A stretch of 64,000 nt of DNA from Euglena gracilis (GCA_039621445.1 CP154956.1:82394474-82458473); one strand, 5' to 3'. Numbered from the stretch's first letter, positions 1 to 31,986 are shown. Made by a program: numbers and translations. Notes: generated from the letters alone by a model not told the origin.

Positions 1-103
1 GGGGCTTTTGAGGCCTTCCAATCCACTTTTGCCTTGGTTTCTGAGGTTTTCCAAGGTTCTACAAGTGTTTCCAAGGGTTTTTGATCGTTTCCAAGTGGTT
101 TTT

Positions 104-500
104 GAGTGTGGACCAACTTTGGGCATTTACCCGCCATTTGGCCATTTGACCCCCCATTTGGGCCATTGAGCCGGTTTGGTCCAAGCAAGTTTTTGACATT
201 TACTTGGGTTTTTGAGGTTTCCCAAGTGTTTACAACTGTTTTTTGGGCATCCCCAAGTGGTTTTCGATTGTGGACCCATTTGGCCATTTGACCCCCATTT
301 GGCCATTTGACCCCCATTTGGACCATTGAGCCGGTTTGGTCCAAGCAAGTTTTCGACATTTACTTGGGTTTTGGAGGTTCCCCAAGTGTTTACAAGTGTT
401 TTTGGGCACCCCCAAGTGGTTTTCGAGTGTGGACCCAAGTCGCCCATTTACCCCCCATTTGGCCATTTACCCCCCGATTGGGACATTGAGCCGATTTTGG
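104..500 (+). repeat. About 160-bp tandem repeat in the retroelement 5' leader
   Basis: The motif GAGTGTGGACC or GATTGTGGACC recurs at 104, 266 and 425, giving periods of 162 and 159. Between them the same order of blocks recurs (CCATTTGACCCCC, GAGCCGGTTTGGTCC, ACATTTACTTGGG, CCCCAAGTGG). About two and a half copies are present upstream of gag. Confidence 0.8.
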
Positions 501-655
501 TTTGGACCAATTTTGCACATTCACCCACCATTTGGGCATTGTTTTGCCATTTGAAGTTTGATTCAAGTGTGCACGGGTCCCCGCTAGACATTTTTGGCTG
601 GAAACCCCGTTTTACACACGGTTGTGGGTAAATTTGACTTGGTACACGAAAAAAG

Positions 656-2242
656 ATGGAGGAAACACCCCAAAAAAGTGCCATTGAGGACACAATTGAG
701 GAATTAAGAACAGAAATGGAAGCTTTGGAAAAGGCCTATTTGGGCACCCCTTCAACACTTTCAAAGGAAAGGGGAATCTTCTCACCAAGTTCGTCTTTGG
801 AGAAGACATTTTTGGGGTTCAAAAGCTCGGAAAGTGATCACCCCGCAACCTACAAATTGCCACCTTTGCCAACCCCCGAGTTTGATGGCAACGATTTTGA
901 GTCATTTTTGAAGAAGTTGCAACGGTTTTTGAGAATAACCGGCCTTGAATCGGGGAGTGATCAACAAAAGAAAGATTGGTTGGTCAACATGGCAAAGAAC
1001 AAAGCAGAAAAGCACAAAAGATTGTGGAGTCTTTATGTGATTCCCCCCTCTCGTTCGAGGATGTGTTGTTGAGAATGGCGATGTTGTTCCCAAAGTTGGA
1101 ATCGGATTTAACCATAAGAGGGGAAATCAAAAAGATGGCCTCTTTGCCTTATCAACCGGACCCCCCCAACGGTGGCCTTCTTTTTCCTCGACCTCGAAGA
1201 AAAGTTTTCCAAGTTGACCGAAAATGCCATGAGCCCCCAAGAGAATTTTTTGACACTCATGGAGAAAATCAACCCCAAGACTTTTTCGGAGCTTCGTGCC
1301 GACCGATTTTTTCGAGGAATGACCGAGGAACATGCAAACCTCAAAAAGGCCTTGGAGGAGAAAGTCAAAGAGGATTGGGCCGACAAACATTTGACCCCCT
1401 CTAAAGACAAGAAAATTTTAGCACTTGACCAACCCCCCAAAAGGCCAAGAGATGAAGTTTCCCAAGATACCCCTTCCAATGGAAAAGGAAAGGGCAAAGG
1501 AAAAGGCAAAGGCAAAGGAAAAGGAAAAGGCAAGGGAGAGAGAGTGCAAAGAAGTTTTCGGGAGGTTTTGGACCCAAGTAATCCAAGTGCACCCCCCACA
1601 AAGGAATTTCAACAAAGGTTTGGTGCTACGATTACTTGCAAGCCTTGTTCAAAGAGAGGACATTATGAATCGAATTGTTGGGTCAAGTATCGGGAAAAGA
1701 AACCCAAGCGACAAACCAAATCTTTCCATGGGGGAGGGGATCAACCACCCAAAGGCCATGTCCCCAATGTGAGTGTTCCCCAAGGAAATGAAGAGAGTGC
1801 CCCCCACAAACGCCAAAGAGTTAGTTTGTTTGGTGGAAATCGAGTTTGGACTTTGAATGCTCAAGTGAATGGCACGAATTTGAAGGCAATCATCGATTCG
1901 GGTGCAACGGTGAGTGTGATTGCAAAAAGGTTTGTGTGTGAGCAAGCTTTGAAGAAAGAAGAAGCATACCCCGTTCAAGTGGCAAATGGTGAAACGGTTT
2001 TCACTTTGGGATCCACCATTTTGACCATGAAGCTTGACGAATGTCTTTTTGAGCAAAAGGTTCAAGTGATGGATACCTCGGCCTTTGATGCGGTCCTCGG
2101 TTTGGATTTTTTGTCGGGAAACGCAAGGTGTGGTGGAATTTTGACACAACCCCCCGAGAAACTCCTTTTCGATGGCAAGCTTTTCCCATTGAAGCAAGCG
2201 GGGGTGATGGAATTCAACTTTTCGGATGTTTCGTGCGTTTAA
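656..2242 (+). pseudogene. Retroelement gag and aspartic protease (frameshifted)
   Basis: The frame opens with an ATG at 656, is lost near 1010, continues in the +1 frame to about 1165 (a run of C), then returns to the first frame up to the TAA at 2240. The Gag part has a basic Lys/Gly-rich stretch at about 1480-1540 (repeated GKGKGK) and a CX2CX4HX4C zinc knuckle at about 1640-1680 (CKPCSKRGHYESNC), the nucleic-acid-binding module of Gag. The protease part follows without a stop, with an active-site IDSGA motif at about 1894-1910 and a later VLGLDFL motif at about 2092-2112. Both are standard for retropepsin-like proteases of Ty3/gypsy elements. The two compensating frame changes mean this copy cannot make an intact Gag-Pro. 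Confidence 0.85.
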
Positions 2243-2287
2243 AAAGGAGTCTTACACCCTCATCGACCAAGTGAAAATGGAAGCTCT

Positions 2288-2638
2288 TGAGAAATTGGGT
2301 TTGAAACGGAAGATTTTGGTGTGGATCTTTTTGCGAATTTTGCCAACGCCCAAGCCAAGAAGTTTTGCGCACGAAAAAACAATGCCTTTCATTACGATTG
2401 GACTCTTTTGGGAAAGGAAGGTTTGTTGTGGTGCAACCCCCCGTTCTCCCAATTGGAAAGAGTGGTGTGCAAGATCATCCGAGAACCTTGCAAAATATGC
2501 TTGGTCACCCCGAATTGGAAAGGACCTTCATGGGAAAGATTGTTGAGCAAGATTGCCAAGAGCCAATTTTTAGTTCCCCCCAACACACCACTTTACAAGG
2601 GTGATTGGGATGGTACCCCTTTGCCAAGTCCGCCATAG
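2288..2638 (+). pseudogene. Adenine-methyltransferase-like (NPPF) domain of the retroelement
   Basis: This open stretch sits between protease and reverse transcriptase and contains DLFANFANAQAKKFCARKN, a conserved aromatic/Trp pair, then LLWCNPPFSQLE and a LVTPNW segment. The NPP[FY] tetrapeptide after a hydrophobic strand is the catalytic motif of N6-adenine DNA methyltransferases. The overall layout resembles the phage-type Dam-like domain known from some DIRS and other algal or protist retroelements. It is separated from the gag-protease stop by about 50 bases and starts in no clear ATG context, so it was probably part of one polyprotein. Assignment rests on the motif and its spacing only; the S-adenosylmethionine-binding motif was not located. 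A catalytically inactive structural domain is an alternative. Confidence 0.55.
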
Positions 2639-3069
2639 GAAACGGTTGTTTCTCCATTTATTTTGCACAAAGGGGGGCATTCTCCCTTTTAGGGGCAACA
2701 TCCATCAAAGGTTCCTTTTCAATCGAAACTTGAAATTTTGGATAAAAATTCATTTGTTCATCCAACTTTGTTGAATCCCAACCTTTTGCTCTTTTTGAAA
2801 TCCACTTGAGACAAATTGGATCACATTCTTGAAGGGGAACTTCCATTTCCGTTGTGTCATTCACGATGAAATTCACCCCATTGTTCCCACAAGGTTGGAT
2901 TTTGACATAGCGTGGATGCAAATTTCCCCCCGGTTGGAAGAGATAGATGATGGCCCAATTGACCGATGAAGTGGATTTGGCTTTCTTTCGGTTCGAGGAC
3001 ATCAAGAAAGTGCTTCGGTGTGATTCCAAGGAAGTGTGTGACCCCGATGTTTCCGAATTTTCCCTTTAG
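2639..3069. other. Spacer between methyltransferase-like domain and RT, with an antisense ORF
   Basis: No plus-strand frame stays open across this stretch. The minus strand has a 123-codon ORF (3029-2658) with balanced amino-acid composition but no motif I recognise. Either the plus-strand coding sequence decayed here or the antisense ORF is fortuitous. Confidence 0.4.
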
Positions 3070-4142
3070 TTGAATGCCCAAGATGAAGAGAGTTCATCGG
3101 AGAATGAGAAATTCCTTTTTGCAAAAGCGTCCGGAAAATTCCCCGTTTGGAAAAAGCAAATCACGCAGATTTCGAATCTTTTGCACCACAAAATCGACCA
3201 AATCGGAAGAGACATGTCTTCCCAACGACCGAACCCTTTTACGTTCGGAAGCGCGAACATTCAAGGGGATTTTGCAAAGGAACTCGAAAAGGTGAAAGCA
3301 ACCCCCGAGGTGAAAAGATTGATTTTGAAGTATCAAGACGTTTTCGGTCCCTTGCCACCCCCCGGTCAAGGATGCAAATTGGTTGAAATGGATTTGGAAC
3401 TCAAGGAGGAATGGAAACATGCACCCCTTCGTTCCAAGTGTTGGCCCATGTCCCCACAAGATTGTGCCGAAATTGAAGCACAAGTTGATGAGTTGGTGCA
3501 AGCCGGGTTGGTTGAACCCTTTCCCCCCGGCACGTTTCCGAAGTATTGTTCGCCCACTTTTCTCGTCGACAAAAAGGAAAGCAAGACAAAAAGAATGGTT
3601 GGACGACTCAACCGCCGAATCAAACCGCACGCGGCATTTTACGGAATATGGAAATTCTTATTGAAAACCTGGCGAAGACAAAGTTCAAAACGAAATTTGA
3701 CCTAAGGAGCGGTTTTTGGCAAGTTGGGTTGACCCCCCGGGCAAAGGAACTTTCGACATTCACGACCCGCTCCGGACGGTGTTTTCGGTGGCTTTGCATG
3801 CCTTTTGGACTTCAAGGTGCCCCCGGAGTTTTCCAAGAAATGATCGAACTCCTAATTTCCAAAGTGAAAGCAAAGCCGAACCTCAAGGAAATTTTGACGA
3901 GGAGTCACCTCGGTGCATTTTTTGACGATTGCGGAATCGGCACGGATTCAAAAGAAGAGCATCTCATTTTGCTTGAAGCGTTTCTTTCCGAATGCCAAAA
4001 ACATCAAATCCGTGTGAAGTTGAGCAAGTGTGAATTCCTTCAAACGAACGTGGAATATTTGGGATTTGATTTGGGTCACGGGACGTGGTCGCCGAGCAAA
4101 AAGAAGGTTGATGCCATCCTAAAGCAAAAGTCTCCAACGTGA
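3070..4142 (+). pseudogene. Retroelement reverse transcriptase (frameshifted)
   Basis: The first frame (3070-3705) carries the N-terminal RT region: YQDVFGPLPPPG, an LVEMDLEL strand, then LVEPF...SPTFLVDKKE. After a one-base shift near 3640 the second frame (to 4142) carries FDLRSGFWQVGL, FTTRSGRCFRWLCMPFGLQGAP and the catalytic palm motif, here AFFDDCG. Typical Ty3/gypsy RTs have Y[VIL]DD at this point, so FFDD is a variant with both catalytic aspartates kept. EYLGFDLG near 4055 is the conserved YLG.. thumb motif. Domain order and the SGFWQV and MPFGL motifs make the Ty3-type assignment firm. Confidence 0.88.
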
Positions 4143-4810
4143 AGGAGTTGCAATCTTTCCTCGGAGCAATGAATTTCTTTCGCCGTCACGTACCAAAATT
4201 TTCCGAATCATCACACGTGTTAACCGAACTTCTCAAAAAGGAAACACCCGGGAAATGGGGTTTGGAGGAACAAAGCAAATTCGACGAGCTCAAAACTAAA
4301 TTGGCAAAATTGACGTGTTTGGGAACACCGAGACCGAGTGGAGAAATCGTGATTTTGACCGACTCAAGTGATGTTCAAGGTGGAGTTACCATTTTCCAAT
4401 GCAACAAGTGTAGAATGAGATTTTGGAAGATTTGAAAAGGAGATCAACCATTTTGGAGACAAAAGGAGTGAAGTCGGATGGGAGTTTTGACCATACCTAC
4501 CCGACCACGTTCACCCTTGTCCCTCTCGGCCACTATTCGTGGAAATGGAATGATACCCGACAAAGGTACAATACATATGAAAGGGAATTGCTTTCGGGAA
4601 TTTTGACAATGTCAACCCAATACCAAATGGTTGCTCATCAAAAAATTGTGTGGTTTTGCGACAACCAAGCAACACGTTCTTTTCTCGACTTCGCACCACC
4701 GACTAACCCACGACTACGAAGATGGTACACGTTTCTTTCTCAATTCAATTTGGTAATCAAACACATTCCCGGCGTTAAAAACGAATTACCGGATTGGCTT
4801 TCACGAGGAA
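4139..4810 (+). pseudogene. Retroelement RT connection and RNase H
   Basis: The block ELQSFLGAMNFFRRHVP is the classical Ty3/gypsy linker after RT. RNase H begins with VILTDSSD (first catalytic Asp), has a frame change near 4430, and continues with NTYERELLSG (catalytic Glu), VWFCDNQATRSF (Asp) and the closing KHIPGVKNELPDWLSR. All catalytic acids are visible across the two frames. Confidence 0.85.
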
Positions 4811-5703
4811 AATTTGAGGAAATGATTGGACAAGATTTTGATTCCATCGCGTCCGAAGCCTTCGAAAGGATGGATCGACAATTGGATTTTGCCATTCTAT
4901 TCAAGATCGGTGAGTTATTGCATTTTTCAAAGGAAGATTATTTGTCTAGCGAATTCCAAGAAATGTGGAACGCTTTGGAAGAAAGGAAAGCGACCATCAT
5001 TGGAGAAAGGTTGATGCACAAGTCGGAAAAGGGTTTGTTTTGCGAGAACAAAAAAGTTGTTCCCAAGGCGAAGCTTGAGAAAACGTTGAAGTGGTGTCAT
5101 GATGTGAATGGACATCCGGGTGCCGAGCGCACCGTTCTTTTCTTCTCCAAGATGTTTTGGTCGGATGAGTCAAAAAGGAATTTGTTCGGTGTGGCAAAAC
5201 GGATTTGCGATTTTTGCGAAGATTGTCTCAAAAGCAAACCGAACACGTCGACCGACCGTGGATTAATTTCGTCGCTTCTGATACCTGAAATTGCAAACGA
5301 CACACTTTACATCGATTTCATTTCAATGGATGCACACAATGAATTCAATTACGTTCTCACAATTGTGGATTCACTCTCAAGGTTTGTGAAGTTCATACCG
5401 TGTTCCAAAAACATAAGTGGTGAGGAAACTTTGAAATTGATTTGGAAGGAGTGGATTTTAAATTTTGACAAGCCTCAATGCATCATGAGTGACAACGATG
5501 TTCGTTTTTCTCAACAAGAAGGTTTCTATCAAAAAGTGTTTCGGTCATTCGGAGTGGACGTCAAATTTTCGGTTCCCCGACACCCACAATCAAATGGTCT
5601 TTGTGAGCGAACAAATCGAGCATTTTTGCAAAATTTGAGAGCATTGACATTGGAAATGAAAACAATGGATTGGCCAAGCTCACACCGATTGTTTCATGGA
5701 TGA
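4811..5703 (+). pseudogene. Retroelement integrase (zinc-binding and DDE core)
   Basis: An H-X-H and C-X2-C pair (WCHDVNGHPGAER at about 5092 and CDFCEDC at about 5206) forms the integrase HHCC zinc finger. The core follows with YIDFISM (first Asp, about 5310), IMSDNDVRF (second Asp, about 5485) and HPQSNGLCERTNR (Glu, about 5600), the D,D-35-E set of Ty3/gypsy integrases. The frame ends at a stop at 5701 and the C-terminal part resumes in another frame, so the copy is broken. Confidence 0.88.
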
Positions 5704-6814
5704 TGAATTCCCAAGTTTCTCCAAAAACGGGATATTCACCAAGTGAGCTATTTTCGGGACGTCCAAGTTGGAAAGGTGAAATCATCCCCGAACCGGGAAG
5801 TACCCCAAAACGTTGAAAGCTTTTTGAGAGATCTCATTGAAATCCAAGATGGTGTGATGAAAAGACTGACGTGAATCGAAAAACAAGTCTTTGAACAAAG
5901 GTCGTCGGAATTCGAGCTATTTTGTTGGTGATTTTGTCCTAGTGAGTAAGGATCGATGGCCACAAAGGAAATTGAAGAAAATTGAAAGTCAATGGTTTGG
6001 TCCTTATCGCATTTTGGAAGTAAGACACAACACCCTGAAGGTAGCCGTCTCACCAAGTTTGGGTGGAGAATGCATTTGCACGTTTTCCCAAGTGAAACAT
6101 TGGAGAACCGTGACCGACCACGATGAAGAATTTTTGCTCGACGATTTTCAACCCGATGACGAAGAAAAAACCGAAAAAGAAGCCGCAGACGCCGAACGAG
6201 AAAGCGAACGCGGAAAAGAGAGTGTGAGAGAATTACCACCCAGATATTTTTTGGTGTCAAAGATTTTGAGGCACAAGTTTGACCAAGGATGGAAATTTTT
6301 GACACAATGGGAGGGTTTCCCCGTTTCGTCCTCAACATGGGAGCCAAGCAAGAACTTTTACCTTGGAGGAGGAAAATGGAATGAGATTTTTGTGAAGTAT
6401 TGCCAAGACAACGATTTGGCATGCCCCCCAGGGAAGAGAATCCAGAATGACAATGAGAATGTGGGAGGAAGCCTTCTTTTCCGCATGAAGGCACGTTCGA
6501 CCGTTTTGCAACCCCCACGGAAAATGAGAATCTTACCGGTGGTTACACGCGATGCGAATTTTTGCGTTTTGTCCAATGTCCCCGAGAACGGGAATGAACT
6601 TTTGGAGAATGGAATGCCCCCACCCCGGGAAGTGGGCAATGGCAGGACCCTTGGAACCTGCAAGGGACTTGCATGCGGGGAGGAAGAATACAAATGGGAA
6701 GTCCCGTTTCCGCCCAATACCGAAGGGACTTACTCATGGGAAGGAGCCAACCAACCGCTCACCCATCCACCTTCACCCGTACTTTATTCACTCTTCTCCA
6801 AGACTTTTTTCTGA
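5704..6814 (+). pseudogene. Integrase C-terminal domain and chromodomain
   Basis: The first about 190 bases are shifted relative to the frame that opens at 5891. That frame has an SH3-like integrase tail (FVGDFVLVSKDRW, WFGPYRILEV), an acidic Asp/Glu-rich linker and then a chromodomain at about 6240-6420: YFLVSKILRHK, a basic-aromatic strand, FLTQWEGFP and STWEPSKNF. The W-G and TWEP signatures are diagnostic of chromovirus chromodomains, which bind methylated histones and steer integration. A roughly 130-residue Pro/Gly-rich tail without known motifs follows to the stop at 6812. Confidence 0.85.
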
Positions 6815-6969
6815 GAACAGTTCTGACCATTTTTCCCTTGTGATGAAGTGTCGTATCTCTTTGTGAGATCATTTCTTCATCTACCCTTGTTGTTGTTTTC
6901 TCGTCCTTCTTTATGGAGGCAAGTGAGAACATCAACGGGTTCAAGGCCGAAGGCCTTGAAGGGGGAGAA

Positions 6970-7213
6970 TGTGATGTTCTCCCAAAACTTTTCCCTGAGG
7001 ATTTTCTTACCAATCAAAAACGCGGATGACGTGTCCCAAATCTTCTATCCCTTCCAGTGTACCTATCCCAACGATATATGTCACTCTGAAGTCGTGGACC
7101 AAAGAAATAATCATATCAAGATCTTTTGCTTGCTGTTCCAAAAAGGGAAAAGGGAAAATCTCGAAGAAAAAGGACTATCGGCCGAAAGCGAGAGCGCCAG
7201 GCAGCTGTCACCT
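6970..7213 (+). repeat. Probable 3' LTR (partial)
   Basis: A purine tract (GAAGGGGGAGAA, 6958-6969) directly precedes TGTGATGTTCTCC, the pattern of a polypurine tract next to an LTR start. No matching 5' LTR lies in the window, so the right border cannot be fixed. Confidence 0.45.
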
Positions 7214-7229
7214 CCCTAAGGGTGTGAGC

Positions 7230-8390
7230 CTACAGTCTGCTGAGGCTTCTTACAGTGTTTGTTGCTGCCCACATCTCCTTTACGTTTATGTGCAAAATGG
7301 AGTCTTCTCTCCAAAATTCTTGCACAATTTTGCCTGTCTGGATTCCAGCCCCCCCAGGCATGGGCGCTGCTGTCTGAGTGTAACTCCCTGGGTGCACTTT
7401 GGGGGAAAGGTCTGCCCCCCAGGTGTCCAGCAAAAATTTTATTTCCCTTAATTGGGCCTTGATTTCCTGTGAAATGGGGAGTTTTGAGTCCCAGGGGCCG
7501 TGGACTTTGCCACCAAAAATTTTTCCAGGGTGTCTGTAAAAGCCCTTAAAAAGGGCAGGGCCGTTAGGTTGCATCTTATTTGGCCCGAAATGGCAGCCAA
7601 CTGCCTTTTTGACATGTAATCTTTTTTGACAATTTTTCCCCGCTCCTTTTTTATGGTTTTGACTTTCTGGGGGGGGGGGGCACCTGTAGCTTTCCTTCCT
7701 GGAAGTTCAGTTGAAACCACAGATGGGTTACTACTTGGGTGGGCTGGAGGGTGGACTTTTTTACATTGATTTTGAACCCTGAATTCAGCAAATCTTTGAC
7801 AACTGTTTTCAGGTGACGTTGTAAATGCTTTGGGTGTGGGCCACCAGCAAAATGTCGTCCAGGTAAATAAACACCTGGATGCCCCTTTTTCTCCACTTTT
7901 TTCGAACGTTTTCATTACTGACATGAAAATTTGCGGCATTGCATTTAGCCCAAAGCAGCCTGTTTGGAACTCCCAGGTCTGCCCCCCAACCTGATGCCTT
8001 AAAAATGACCTTGGGCCTGGACTTACTGGAATATGAAAATAGGCATCCTTTAGGTCTATTTTTGCTTCCCAGTAGCCTTTTTCCAAAACTGGAAAAATGT
8101 GTTGGATATGATCCAACTTGAAAGTTTTTACTTGAAACTGCTGATTTATTTATCTGCAGTCGCTGATATTTCTCCATTTGGTTGTTCCCCCTTCTGGTGT
8201 TGAAATTAAAAACCATGGGATCAAATGCTGGGTTTCTGAATCCCAAACTCGTTTCACTGACCCAGTTTTTTTCGTACTCCAGCGGAATTTTTTCTGCCTG
8301 GTTTAGGTCCAGGTTGGCTCTGGGTTTTGGGTGGGTGGACAATTTTGGGCGATTCACCCAGGGGGGTTGAATTTCATTTTTTTTTATCAA
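7230..8390 (-). pseudogene. DIRS-type reverse transcriptase and RNase H (frameshifted)
   Basis: The upper frame has KIDLKDAYFHIPVSPG and CFGLNAMPQIFMSVMK, the RT motifs with FGL..AP replaced by FGLNAMP. A shifted frame holds VFIYLDDILLVAHT, the YLDD catalytic motif typical of DIRS elements. Further down, LPFLRAF and then SYTQTAAPMPGGAGI and HINVKEMWAATNTV match the DIRS RNase H pattern (TDAS..G.GA and HINV.E). At least two frame changes break it. YLDD together with HINV.E separates it from the Ty3-type copy next door. Confidence 0.7.
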
Positions 8391-9163
8391 TTGACATGTT
8401 GCTGGGGGGGCATTTTTGTCACCATTTTAGACTTTTCTGAAGTCTCTGGTACAGGGGGGTGTCTCCCCATTTTTCCTCCATGGAATGTATTTTCCCAACT
8501 AGATGATTTTCTGGGTGCTGGGTGGGGTGTTGGACATTGCACCCCTGGTGACCCTGGGGATTTAGCATTTTCTAAAGGTGGCTGGGGGGGGTGTGCATGC
8601 TCTGCACACAGGCTCTCTGATCCTCCACTTTGTCATTGGTGTTGTCGATTGACATACCACAGGGCCCCCTTTTTGGGTCTCCCCCTTGTTTTGGTTTGCC
8701 CCTGCCATGGGCATTGACAAAGAATGTTGAGGGGGGGTTGCCCCCTTGTCCTCCATTGCCCCTTTGGGGGCATCGTTCTGGGGCTGCCACCATACATTGA
8801 AACCCCCTGCTGGGGGACAGCCATTTAGCTTCTGGGGTTTTTCCACTTCTGATAATTGGCCCCAGTGGCCTTGAAATTGTTGATGTTGAGAATGGTGCTG
8901 GGCCCAGTGGCGTTGATAAAAATGATGATGGCCCCAGTGGCCTTGATGATAATTCTGGCCCCACTGGCCTTCTTGGTGTTGGCTCCACTGGCTCTCTTGA
9001 AATGTTGACAGTCCCCATTGACTTCTATTTGATCTTGGGCGCCATGCCCATTGAAAACCTTGGGGGGCCTCTGGGGGCCAATCGTTTTCCCCTGGTAGGG
9101 TTTGTGATGAAGAAATGATTGGGGGGGGTGTGTGGACCTGTCACTGGGCATCTGTTTGTGGAA

Positions 9164-9616
9164 TCAGCCTCTCTGGCCTTGGTATTGTTGGCCGCCCTGG
9201 CCTTTGTTCCACCGGCCACCATGGCCTTTGCTGTTTTGGAAGTCATGGCCCAGCTTGCTGTTGTGGCCTCCATGGCCCAGCTTGAACAATGTATTGGTGT
9301 AACTGGGATATGGGCCTCCATGGCCCTTGCCGTTGTGGCATTCCAGCTGCCTTGGCTTTGGTGTCCTTCGGGGTTTTCTGACCACTGTCTGCCAAAGTCT
9401 GTGGCTGTCACTGGGTGGGTTTTTAGAAACTTTTTCTGGGGTGGAAGGGACAGCCACGGTTCGCCACGGTTGCACTGCGCCGTCAGGTCGTCCAGCTGTG
9501 GCTGCAGCCAGTTCTTGTTGTTCAGCGACGCTCTTCTTCGTGTTGGAAATTGCATTTCTCATTGAAGTCTTGAATATGTCAACAATTTTTGATTTGATAT
9601 CCTCCACTAGCGTCAC
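9164..9616 (-). pseudogene. Gag-like ORF of the DIRS-like element, copy 1
   Basis: A 150-codon frame with a charged N-terminus and a C-terminal part rich in Gly, His, Asn, Gln and Lys, with several GHGG units. No zinc knuckle is seen. Low-complexity basic Gag-like proteins upstream of RT are usual in DIRS elements. A diverged copy lies at 9840-10190. Confidence 0.4.
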
Positions 9617-9839
9617 CTTCCGGGTAATTCGATTGACTCAACTCTCTGATATTCAGTTGTCGAGGGTCTTGAATTGAAGTTCCTTTCTTCTGGGTTGTCG
9701 AAGGGCAAATTAAGAATCAGCCAACTCCGGCGAGAAAAGGCACCAAGCAGGGACTCCTAACCCAACGCGTCACAATCCAAACAACACCGCCGGCGAGCAA
9801 GGCATGGCTTCACAAGGGCAAAGTGCGGAGCCCGAGGTG

Positions 9840-10190
9840 TCATGGGCCTCCATGGCCCTGGCCGCAGTGGCCGGCCAGTTGTCTTTCCTTTTGTGTCTGT
9901 CGGGTTTTTTTGGCCACTGTCTGCCAAAGCCCGTGACTGTCGCTTGGTGGGTTTTTGCGTCCAGAAACTTTTTCTTTGGGGAAAGGGGAAGCCACGGTTC
10001 GCCACGGTGGCACCCTGCCGTCAGGTTCAGCTTTAGCGGCAACCGGATCTTGTTGTCCGGCGATGCTCGTCTTCGTCCTCGCAATTCCATATTTCATTGG
10101 CGTCTTGAATATGCCAACAAAATTTACTTTGATATTCCCCCGAGCATCGCCTTCCGGAGAATTCGATTGACTTTGCTCTTTGATGTCCAA
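9840..10190 (-). pseudogene. Gag-like ORF of the DIRS-like element, copy 2
   Basis: This frame repeats features of copy 1 (VPPWRTVA, NPPSDSHGLWQTV, GHGGP) at a distance of about 530 bases. The flanking DNA is also duplicated (TTCCGG.GAATTCGATTGACT and AAGGGCAAATTAAGAATCAG in both), so a terminal segment was tandemly duplicated before the copies diverged. Confidence 0.4.
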
Positions 10191-10470
10191 CTTTCAAAGT
10201 TCTTGAATCGAAGTTCCTGCCTTATGGGCTTTTGAAGGGCAAATTAAGAATCAGCAAACTCCGGCGAAAAAGGCACGAAGCAGAACCTCCTAATCCAGCA
10301 AAAACAAAACCATCTTCTTGTGCTTCGCCCTCTTGGTCCCTTCCTCCCCCTTCCTCTGTCGTGGGAGTCCGAAACAACCAGCCGGCGGCCTCAGGTGCGG
10401 AGCCCTCAGGTCCTTCACGCCGGAGTTGGCTGACTCTTAATTTGCCCTTCGAAACCCAGAAGACAGGAGG

Positions 10471-11057
10471 AGAAAGTACCTTATCAACTGGAAGAAGAAG
10501 AAAACAGCCAAATCAATTTAAATTATTCAGAACCTCGAAGCAGGAAATGTCAATTTTTTTTCGAAGATTTCAATGAAAGAATGCAATCTCCACCCCCCCT
10601 GCAACCAGCGGGACTGGCTGACCCATAGGGTTGCAGGGATTGCCGTACAGCCCTGGGGACCCCCCTCGCGACACGGAGGGGGGGGTGGCCAGACCCCCTG
10701 GGGCAACGGAAAGCTTTCGGCCCATCTATCCTGGGGGGGTTAGGGTTCTGCGATTCCTGTTTGGTCTTGCCCAGCCCCTGATCAAACACTTCTCGTTTCC
10801 TCCAATCTCCACACCTTTTCTGATTCTGACATTCTACCGGTATGCTGCCGGGCTGGGCTGACATGATTTTTGTACCTTGGGAAGTTGCATTGGCTCTGAA
10901 ATGAGAACAGAGGGAACAGCTTCTACAACATGACATTGGGTTTGGGGATGGCTAATAAAAAAGACAAGGGTCAGAACAGTTTCCAGCAGGGGCTAGAGCG
11001 CAGGACCACTACACCTGATGGGACGAGGTTCGAATGTCCAGGTCAGTCCGGCCAAGA
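10471..11057. other. Unassigned spacer downstream of the R-SNARE gene
   Basis: Runs of C and G alternate with ordinary sequence. No protein motif or RNA gene could be supported. It should contain the R-SNARE 3' untranslated region on its right side. Confidence 0.5.
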
Positions 11058-18834
<7,777 letters not shown>

Positions 18835-18874
18835 GGAATGGGGTTATGGGTTGTGTGTGGGGCACCCTCGGGGA

Positions 18875-31986
<13,112 letters not shown>

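Larger units (their letters stand above)
1..7213 (+). mobile_element. Degenerate Ty3/gypsy (chromovirus-like) LTR retrotransposon
   Basis: The coding order on the plus strand is gag with a zinc knuckle, aspartic protease, NPPF methyltransferase-like domain, reverse transcriptase, RNase H, integrase and a C-terminal chromodomain. Integrase after RNase H is the Ty3/gypsy order, and the chromodomain points to a chromovirus-type element. The reading frame shifts at about 1010, 1165, 3640, 4130, 4430 and 5700, so the copy is probably dead, although single-base errors in homopolymers could explain some breaks. A purine tract at 6958-6969 is followed by TGTGATGTTCTCC, the likely start of the 3' LTR. 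The 5' LTR and primer-binding site would lie left of the window. The right border near 7213 is inferred from where the DIRS-like sequence begins. Confidence 0.9.
7214..10470 (-). mobile_element. Degenerate DIRS-like retroelement, 3' truncated
   Basis: Read on the minus strand, a duplicated gag-like 5' part (10190-9164) is followed by a YLDD reverse transcriptase and RNase H (8390-7230). No tyrosine recombinase is visible, so the element seems cut at its 3' end, where the Ty3 LTR fragment starts. A segment at 9680-9765 recurs in direct orientation at 10205-10292 and in inverted orientation at about 10413-10460 (TTAATTTGCCCTTCGA region). Mixed direct and inverted copies of terminal sequence are typical of DIRS-type ends. 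Borders are approximate. Confidence 0.6.
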
